A stretch of DNA of 64,000 bases, taken from positions 7,477,001-7,541,000 of the forward strand of contig JAKJHU010000046.1 of NCBI GenBank assembly GCA_022316685.1. Direction: 5' to 3'. A model generated the notes under the pieces. That model saw nothing but the letters and a program-made list of their open reading frames with translations, searched no databases and was not told the origin of the DNA. Each line of letters opens with the position of its first letter. Within the stretch, counting starts at the first letter, position 1. The stretch is from Progne subis subis (lineage: Eukaryota > Chordata > Aves > Passeriformes > Hirundinidae). Made by a program: the position numbers and the translations under genes. This document shows positions 51,119 through 64,000 of this stretch, in pieces.

Positions 51119-54116
51119 TCCCATGTACTGGCAATCTCTGGAAATTTAGTTTCATCTTAAACAGGTAATCTGAATATTGATCTGATTGATAAGGTGAAGG
51201 TGAGGTGCTTCATGTAAGACACATAATAGTTTAGAATAAATGGTCAATAACTTTTCTTTTTATATCAACATAGGTAGACTTCACCAAAAATCTATTAGAT
51301 AGCAGATTTTTCTTAAATAATATTAGAGTTTTATATGTTTTTGCCCTCTAGACTATCACTCAATATGAACTACACTATTTAATAGACAGTTGGATTGCTG
51401 TCTTTTTTTTTTTTAAATAATTTTTTAATCAAAAAGAATATCAAAAGCAGTTTTAGGTTAAAAGGCAGATCCGTAATTAGTTGCAGCATTTGCGGGCAAT
51501 GTTACTCTTTTGCACAGAGAATAATGAATATTCCATACTCCTTAATTGTTTTTTTTCAACAGCCTAATGAGCTTCACGGAGGCAGGAAAATACTGAAAAA
51601 TGTAAACTAGAATAATAAAAATGCTTTGATTATATTTTCTCATTGTTTATCAACAGCCTCTGAGTAAAATGCTTCATGTGATTGTATTTTTCAACAGTGG
51701 TGGTGACACGGCTTTTCTGAGAGCTGCCCTCCTGCCAGGGGAAGGGACTGACCCCTCTCCACAGCAGGGTCGGTGCTGGTGTGTGCAGACACAATTATCA
51801 CAACGGCTGATTATTCGGTGTAGAACACTTATTGGATGTGCATGTGAGAGGCTGCCTTTCAGGAGTCAGGAAAAACATCCCAGGACTTTTTGAGCACCCT
51901 AATCAAGAAGATGGCTCTGCCAGTCCCTGCCATTATTAACACATGCTGCTGAGCGGCTGCTTTTGGGAAGCACTTCTCTGGCCATGTTTATCAGTATAGA
52001 TCAGTATACTTAAACAAGAATGTAGCAATTACATCTTTTTAGCTCTGCCCCTGATTAATGCTGTTAGTATTAACTGGAGTAAGAAATTTCTTGCCAAACA
52101 CTACTTTCTTGAGTATTTATGTGTACAAATTATAAAGAGATAAAAATAAATTTTTATTTTGTGAGTTGAGCTGTAAATCTCACTTGAAGCAACAATTAGC
52201 ATGTTCTATTCCACAGTAAGAAAGAATCTTTGGGGTTGATAAAGAATAAAAAGTATTAGAACTTGGGAGAACATCCAGGAAACCCCACAGCAGGGGAAAC
52301 ATCTGACTCTTGTTATCCCACTTTTAAAATATATTTCCCTGTTTTACTGTCTGTGCTGTCTCTTTTCTTCTGTATACAATTTGGGATGAATCCATGTTGC
52401 TCCTGACCTCAGAATGGTAGTTTCACCTTTTTCTGCATTAGTTCTGTTTCTAAATGGAAGATATAATGTGCCTGACTTTTACCAAAAAGTCTGTAATTAC
52501 ATGCAACATAATCTGTCAACTAAATAAAGATCTTAAATGTGAGAGAAAAAAAAAAAAAAAAAAGGCAATTGAATAAATCCAACAATTAGCTACTGCAAAA
52601 GATTTAGAGACAGATGTTAGGAAGCTAAGGCTTGTGCATTATTTTTCTAATAGATTTGGGTTTTTGTTTATTTCTTTCCCCAAAGGAGCATTCTTTCTCC
52701 TCTTTTTGATTCCTTGTCCCCAAGGGCTAGTTGAATGTAAATGATAGTTGAAACTTCCAGATCAGGCCTGTTGCTAAACAGCTGTCCTTCTCATGGCCTC
52801 TTTCATGAAATGTCATGAAAATGGAATTTCACAGCCCTTACTAATGAGGGTAGCTGGTAAATAAATATGCAGCTAAGGGAAGGATTCTTAGACAACAGGT
52901 GATTGATTCTTAGGGAGACTAAGGAGTGAAGTTATACTGGTGACATAGAATAAAGCAAATTGTAGCAAGCCCTATTTTTATATATTTTAACATAGTGCAG
53001 GGGAAAAAAGAGGGAAATGAAGTGGTTTTGTTCAGCTACAGTGCCTATTTCCTTTTGAGGAAATACTGTGAAAACAATTAAGATCTCATAATGTTGTTTT
53101 GTTAAGAGGAATGTTTTGCAAATCGTAGGGTAAGAAAAGACATTTTCATGAAGATTTAGAGTAAAACCTTCATTATGTTTTAATGAGAATATAATACTTA
53201 TTATATAAACAACATACGGTGTCAGATGGTCTATTTTTATAGAACTGACCCCAAAATGAAATCTAATATGTAAATAATCTCCATTCATTGTGAAAGGTAT
53301 GCTTAATTTTAAGGAGTTCTTCTATTTCAGTGATCTAAATGAGGATAGCTCAAGTAAAATCTCATGGTGGTTTAAATGAGGCTGTATTCATTCAGTTCAG
53401 GATGATAGATGCTGTTTTCTATTCCATAGATGCAATAAAGAGCTGACTTCACTGGATTTGCTTGGGACAGATTCACCTGGAGATATTACACATGTAGCAC
53501 TTAGGATGTATGAGGCCTGCTGCTTTTTACTGGCTTTTATCTTCCAATATAAAGCACACAAAGGAAAATCTAATTTTTTTTTTTTTTTTTAAACTGTGTA
53601 AACTGTATATTCATTACAAATGAAATCAAATTTGAGACTAAACATGAACAGTGAGAGCAGGAAAAAAACACTTAATCTTTTTCCTTCCTACTTTCCACTG
53701 CAGTCACTGGTAAGCTGTTTGTTGTCTCTTGATTTTACTCATATCTGTTCCAAAAACACTTCTGAGCAGGCACTTGTCCTACAGCTCTGGGGAGTGGTAA
53801 TTGCAGGCAGATGCACACTGACAACCAATTCTCTGGGTTCTGGGTAAATGTTCTGAACAGTGAAAGTCTCTTCTAGTAATGGTCCTATTCTTAAGCACTT
53901 CTGAAGAAATCACTTAGTTTTGCATTCTTGAAATTTTTTGAGTTTTGTGCAAGATTTCACTCAGAACTTGTTTTTCCAACTAACCTGACTAAAAAGCTTC
54001 GTAAATTCTTAGGTTATTCACAAAATTATTTTGCAGCATTGGCCAACAGCAACAAAATTCCTCTATGCTACTGTGTGGTTTACTTCCTGCATTTAATTTA
54101 TAACATTTGCTTCTAT

Positions 54117-54216
54117 TAATATATATATATATATATGTTAATATATATATTAATATAATAATTTATATAATATTAATATATATATTAATATTATATATTT
54201 TATATATATATATATA
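54117..54216. repeat. (AT)n microsatellite with nested palindromes
   Basis: About 100 bp made almost wholly of A and T, with (TA)n runs at both ends and TTAATATATATATTAA-type palindromes between them. AATATTAATATATATATTAA and its neighbouring TATT are self-complementary. The tract is 660 bp upstream of DNTT exon 4. It is likely length-polymorphic and able to extrude cruciforms. Confidence 0.9.
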
Positions 54217-54875
54217 GTCTGAGAAACAGACCTCATATGGATCGTTTAGAAAATAATCAACAATACAGACATCCTTCAGGTATTTTTGAGCGCAACGTTG
54301 AATAAATCAAACCCTGAATATCTAAAGAACCATAAAGAAATGTGTTTATATTTGCAAGGTTATGCAACTGAAAAATGAGGAAAATGAGAGTTTATTCCCT
54401 AAATTACCAAGTAGAAGCATGGCTACATGTTCAAAAAAGATGAAGGTGGTTTCCAATATCCTCACTGATTCCTATTTGGCTGTGCCTGAAAATGCAGATG
54501 CTACATGCTGATCTGATGGATTACTTATGGTTGGGCATAATTCTAAAAATTATGGCTCTACTTGACCCTAGTTTATAAGATTCACACAGAATACAGAAGG
54601 CAAATCTCACAAAAGGTTTTCAAGCTTGGCTCTGCTACAGATCAAAAAAATTTCTTACATTTTTCTCTAAAATACCATTTTAATGATGCCTGGAAATCTT
54701 CATGTTGCTAGAAAATTAGTCTGCTTTTTTTATGGACTCTATCTTTTCACCCTAGTGTAAAGGAGCAATTATTGAATTAGCATACAAAGTAACCTTTCTA
54801 AGGAGCATACTGAATATTTTAAGTTTTTATTAAACTTTAACTTTTTTTTTTTTCCTCTGCCTCCCCCTGTCCCAG

Positions 54876-55046
54876 GATGCCTTTGAGGTAATGGCTGAAA
54901 ATTACGAGTTCAAAGAAAATGAAATATTCTGCCTGGAATTTTTAAGGGCAGCTTCTTTGCTGAAATCTCTTCCATTTTCAGTAACCAGAATGAGAGATAT
55001 ACAAGGATTGCCCTGCGTGGGAGACCAAGTCAGAGATATCATTGAG
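54876..55046 (+). CDS. DNTT: DNTT exon 4: 8-kDa domain and first helix-hairpin-helix
   Basis: A strong polypyrimidine tract and CTGTCCCAG precede the exon. It is 171 nt, phase 0 on both sides, residues 169-225. DAFEVMAENYEFKENE starts the index-finger (8-kDa) domain of family X polymerases, followed by the FCLEFLRAASLLKSLPF helices. RMRDIQGLPCVGDQVRDIIE is the first helix-hairpin-helix, with the GLPCVG hairpin at residues 212-217; in this family that motif grips the DNA backbone and a monovalent cation. The donor GAG|GTGATG has T at +5, so it is below average strength. This is the longest core exon in the window and one of the best conserved. Confidence 0.96.
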
Positions 55047-56338
55047 GTGATGTACTGCTAAATTATCTACCAATTGACTCTTTTACAGATCAACATTTAC
55101 AGAGAGGAGCACTGGTATCTATGGTACACAACCTCCTGCATTTCCTGTAATAACAATGTGTTATCCATGCTTCTAGCAATGGAATGATTTTTGGAAACCT
55201 TTTGAAATACATGGCTCATGGAGCCCCCACTCTTAGGAATGAGGGTAGCAAGTGAATAAATACAAGGGAATAATAAAAGCAATATCACCTTTGTATGTAA
55301 TTCCTAAAGACTCTGATTCAGATGCACTGGGTTAACTGTTAATAGTTTTGTTCATGTGACTTCTGCCCTTGGCGACATCAGTTTACTCACCAGAATGCTT
55401 TATTGGAAATAATATTTTTTGTGGAAGTGGTAAATATTTTAGTACTTTAATGTTAAATCTTACCTTGCTATGTTATAGCAAGTTATATATAGTTACAGCA
55501 GAGCCTTTTACCCAGGTGATGGATGAACTCTACATTCTTACTGTAACTTGGAGTATTCCCTGCATCTTTCTTTAGTTCTTAGCCTTTTCAAGAACATATC
55601 TCTGAGTGCTGCTATTCCAGCAGGCAGCTGCTCAGGGGTCTCAGCTCTTTGGAGGGGTCATTGCTGAGTGTTGTGCTTTGTTCTGGCTCCTCATTTGCCC
55701 CATTCCCCAGTTCAGAATGCAGCCTCTGAAGTGCTTTTAGTACCTTCTATTGTGGAGGGGCTGGCATTGCAACCATGATCCCACAGAAAATAAGATGGTT
55801 TGTTTGACTTAAATATTGGTGTTTTTCTTTCTTAGTTTTGTTTTTAATTTTTTAAAGAAATGCTGAAAGAATCGTATGCTCTAGAAAAAATGTATTTGTT
55901 CTTACAATGGTCTTATTTTTGAGAGTAGGAAACTCAATCCAAATAATGAAATCTAATTTTCAGGGCAAGTCATTGATAGCTTATGATAAATATCTGCTTT
56001 CTGGCTGTGACTTTATAAGTAAATAAGTAGTTGTGGAATATATTCCATGGTCCCAGTTTCTACTTCATCCTTGAGTAAATTTATGAGTAAGTACTGTGAA
56101 ATTTATTCTGTGGTTCCAGTTTCTCCTTCATCCTTCAGTAATTTTCTGTCTTTTTAAAGGGTTGTAGAATTTGAACCTAAGGGAATAAAAGAATATGCTT
56201 GCTAGGAGTTATCTTTATTGATTGATAAAGATTGATAAAACTTGGTTTTAAATTATTTCACTAAATCTTTTAATTGTGGTAAGATCTTACAATTGATTTT
56301 TAATTTTTTTTTAATAAGTAATATTTTTCTTTGTTTAG
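55047..56338 (+). other. DNTT: DNTT intron 4
   Basis: A 1.29-kb GT-AG phase-0 intron. Its last third holds the diverged tandem duplication at 56015-56150. Otherwise it is ordinary AT-rich sequence, with a GC-richer piece at 55600-55790 that I cannot assign. Confidence 0.92.
56015..56150. repeat. Diverged tandem duplication, period about 63 bp
   Basis: The segment GTAAATAAGTAGTTGTGGAA through CAGTTTCTACTTCATCC is followed by a second copy, GTAAGTACTGTGAAATTTAT through CAGTTTCTCCTTCATCC. TCCCAGTTTC at 56051 aligns with TTCCAGTTTC at 56114, a period of 63. Divergence of perhaps a fifth suggests an old duplication. Confidence 0.8.
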
Positions 56339-56410
56339 GAGATTATTGAAGAAGGAGAGAGTTCTAGAGTTAAAGAGGTGTTGAATGATGAGCGATACAA
56401 GGCATTTAAG
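56339..56410 (+). CDS. DNTT: DNTT exon 5: helix after the first HhH
   Basis: A 72-nt micro-exon in phase 0 at both ends, residues 226-249: EIIEEGESSRVKEVLNDERY then KAFK. It encodes the EEGESSR turn and the helix that carries the 8-kDa domain into the fingers, a stretch nearly invariant among vertebrate TdT proteins as I recall them. The acceptor is TTCTTTGTTTAG and the donor AAG|GTAAAT. It is too short to stand out by length; it was found by reading the frame between splice sites. Nothing is odd in it. Confidence 0.95.
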
Positions 56411-59115
56411 GTAAATCTTTTTTTTCTTGCTGTTTAAAATTTCCCTCCCTTTACTTGGACAAAGCCATCAATTTTATTTTAAAGGGACAACCAATGTCAA
56501 GTACAAAGAAATACAAAGGTCTTGAATAAAAAGAAAGGGAAATTGAGAAACAGTGATAAGGAATAATGTGAAATAATTTTCTATTTTAATTAATGTGATG
56601 TATATATAGCTGCTCTTAAGTAATGTAATGCAACATATTCTTTGTTTTAAGTTTAACGTGATGTTGGGTTTATTTCTGCCTCAGCTATTTATCATTTTAA
56701 CACTACTTGATTTTATTCAGGAATTAAGAAAATACCAGGTGAAGAAGTTGACTCACATCTATTGTAGTTCTCTTTTGTGTGAGGTAGGAGGACTGGAGTT
56801 ATTTCTTCTTTAGGCAGATTATAGAGTCTTAGTCACGCAATTTCATAGTTGTAGGGAATCTAAACCACATAAATACTGCAGTTCCCATTAGTGAAATATT
56901 TATTGAATTCTCCATTGGAAACATGTAAGATGGACAAACTTTTTTTTTTTTTATTTTATCTGCATTTCTGATCTTTATGAATATTCTCTGTCTTCATAAA
57001 AATTAAAACAGAGTGAGACAAATGGGACTGTTTGATCTGTTTGATTCTCCCTGGCGTCACTCACTTTGACCTCAGTTATCCAAAGGTTCTTCCATTCTCT
57101 CTGACCTACAATACAGCTATGCAAGGGTGTTCAGAGGCAGTTGTTGATGCCATCTCTAGCAATATTCAGAAAGAAATGTAGATTGACATGTATAGCAGGA
57201 TTCAAGAAGCAGACTTGATTATTAATGCATGATTGCATTACAGCATGATTGAGGAACAGCTATTAAATCTTACACTTCAGGGTTTAAGAAAATCTCTTGG
57301 AGATTAGAATAAAACCCATCAGGAGACAAATTATCTCAAATATGCTTTATGCCTTGTTTCACATGCAAAATTACAACAAACTTACTTAGGTGGTTTCTTC
57401 TTGGCTGAGCATACATCTCAACATTTTGTCTAAATTTGTTGTAAGCCGTTGTTTCCACCAATTTTTTTATGAGATTCTACGAAGAATCTCATATTAGTGA
57501 ATTCCTAGATTTTACTGTTTAGTCCTGGTGCCTGCTGCTTCACTTATCATGGCTTAAAAGATCACGCTGGCCCCAGGAGCGTGGTTCTCAAATGACTGAG
57601 TTAAATTACGGTCAGTGTTTTGGATGTAGGGACATGCATTGGCAGGGTCCGTTTGCCTCCTTACAGAAGTGGGGGCTGCAGACAGTGAGTTGGTGTAATT
57701 CATTTCCCCCACAGGCAACTGAAGACGTGAGCTCCCTGCTACTTGTGCTGCACTGCTGGCAGCACCTGCAGCTTCTATAAAATGCTAAATAACAATGGCT
57801 CTTAGTACGGAAAGAAAAAAAAAAAAACACTTTTGTGTTTTTTCCCCTAAAACTTTGGGTGCCTAGAATCCTTTTTCTTTCATTCTCTCTCTCAGTGTTA
57901 AAAAAGCCTTCTAGAATCATTTGAAACTAGTAATAGACCCTTTTGAAAATATTTCAGCACCAGCAAAAACACTAAAAAATAACAATCTAATCTAAAAAAA
58001 TATATCCTTTTATAAGCACCCATGATTCAGACAACGAGTAGGTAATTTCACCCATCATATACAAAATGTAGGGCAATTCCTATTTAATATTATCCATTAT
58101 TTTAATTTTTCTCTTTTTTATATTAATCATTTCCAAGGAATTAATAACTTCACCAAAACACAAAATAAAGCTAGCATGCTTGGAATTCAGAGGTAGTACG
58201 TTCAGTGGAAAAGAGCAGTTATTCATGTCTTACACAGCTTCTCATTGAATTCCATAAAAGTACAAAGAAAGCGTGGAGAGCTACAGTATTGACAAACTGA
58301 ACATAAAGAACGTGCTTTTAGGCAAGCATGAAAGATTTTCCTCTTGCTTTCATATCAGTGTTCATCTGAGATATCGATCCATCGAATAATGCTTACAACT
58401 GTGACATTTTTGCTTTACATCCTTTCATGGGTAGTAAGCTAGGGAACAACATTGCTTTTTAATAGATGGAATATGGCCGCACAAAAATTTCTGGTGGACT
58501 GATAGATTTTGGGATGTTTTAAGTAAGTTTTTTGTGTGTCAGTTTTTTGGTTTGTTTGTGGATGAATGTGTGTGGGTTTGGTCCTTATTTTGTTTTTTTT
58601 GTTTGTTTGTTTGGGGTTTTTATGTTTGTTTTGTTTTGTTTTTGTTTTGTTTTTGAGAGAGCTGGTAGTGCATATAGCACAAAGCCTCAATGTCAAACCA
58701 GGAAGATAATCTTGTAACATCTCTTATTCTATCAGGTCAGTGTCAGGGAATAGAGCTACCTAATGTTGCTGTTTTCATTTCTATTCAGAAACTGAGAAAA
58801 ATAAAGATTACTACCCTTATTTCAAACCTTAGGTAAAAGTGTACATTTTAGTAAATTACATAAAGGTGCTGGGACCACTAATGTATTTTTGTTTAGATTT
58901 CACCTTAGTGAGAACTGTCCACGTATAAAACCAATTTTCTGTTCAATGTAGTCATGAAAAGAAGGGAAGCTGAATTTGTCTATCACACTATTTATCTTCC
59001 ATGTAGCATTAATTCTGCCCATTGCTTTCCTTGTGAAACCTTGTTGTTACCTACTTATTATTAATTCACTGCTTCTTTAGAAAACAACTCTGAAATGTTT
59101 TTCTATTGACCTTAG
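56411..59115 (+). other. DNTT: DNTT intron 5
   Basis: A 2.7-kb GT-AG phase-0 intron. It holds a T run near 56940-56952, a 7-bp hairpin TAATGCA/TGCATTA at 57223-57240, an A run near 57816-57827 and the G/T tract at 58515-58655. The open frames over the last are compositional. Confidence 0.92.
58515..58655. repeat. G/T-rich low-complexity tract
   Basis: About 140 bp rich in GTTT, GTTTT and TGTG units on the plus strand, with few C or A. It is the mirror composition of the A/C tracts at 31.7 and 49.6 kb. It is noncoding simple sequence in intron 5. Confidence 0.8.

Positions 59116-64000
<4,885 letters not shown>

Larger units (their letters stand above)
45431..54875 (+). other. DNTT: DNTT intron 3
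   Basis: The largest complete intron, 9.4 kb, phase 0. It holds a CR1 tail at 46425-46480, a GC-richer patch at 48120-48250, an A/C tract at 49571-49636, homopolymer runs (T at 50059-50076, A at 52546-52563, T at 53574-53590), a small tandem duplication at 51083-51118, and the AT palindromic microsatellite at 54117-54216. No embedded gene was recognised. Confidence 0.9.

Noticed and set aside
58439..58720. 93-codon minus-strand frame rich in Lys, Thr and Asn
   Set aside because: It is the translation of the G/T tract on the other strand and has no exon signals.

Overview
The window looks like bird nuclear DNA: AT-rich, intron-dominated sequence with several copies of the CR1 LINE family that is typical of bird genomes, and one vertebrate gene whose exons read very close to chicken terminal deoxynucleotidyltransferase (TdT) as I remember it. 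I cannot name the species from sequence alone. No bacterial-style operons, CRISPR arrays, intact mobile elements or convincing tRNA or rRNA genes were seen.

Layout. Positions 1 to about 34.6 kb form a long stretch without a recognisable protein gene. It holds an old, decayed CR1 copy (about 13.1-14.1 kb), a younger CR1 fragment (about 32.1-32.3 kb), a 110-bp A/C-only tract (31.7 kb), a GC-rich diverged tandem duplication (11.0-11.1 kb) and scattered short hairpins. By known vertebrate gene order this should be the interval between BLNK and DNTT, but I could not find BLNK exons. At 34678-34829 the minus strand carries an unidentified open segment framed by good splice signals, only about 350 bp upstream of the DNTT start codon.

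From 35175 to the right edge runs DNTT on the plus strand. Seven coding exons were placed to the base (35175-35377, 38620-38794, 45305-45430, 54876-55046, 56339-56410, 59116-59239, 60326-60458). All introns are GT-AG and the reading frame is continuous over 1004 coding bases, that is 334 codons plus 2 bases. They encode the nuclear-localisation tail, the BRCT domain (exons 1-2), a linker (exon 3), the 8-kDa and helix-hairpin-helix region (exons 4-6) and the start of the polymerase palm (exon 7). The exons with the catalytic aspartates and the C-terminus must lie beyond position 64000. TdT adds untemplated N nucleotides at V(D)J junctions in developing B and T cells.

The introns hold a CR1 copy with a small internal duplication (39.0-39.4 kb), a CpG-dense 180-bp patch (39.9-40.1 kb), a CR1 tail (46.4 kb), an AT palindromic microsatellite (54.1-54.2 kb), a diverged 63-bp tandem duplication (56.0-56.15 kb) and a G/T tract (58.5-58.65 kb). 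I found no clear undescribed system. The best leads are the minus-strand candidate exon beside the DNTT promoter, the intronic CpG patch, and the run of frame-neutral exons with weak donors.
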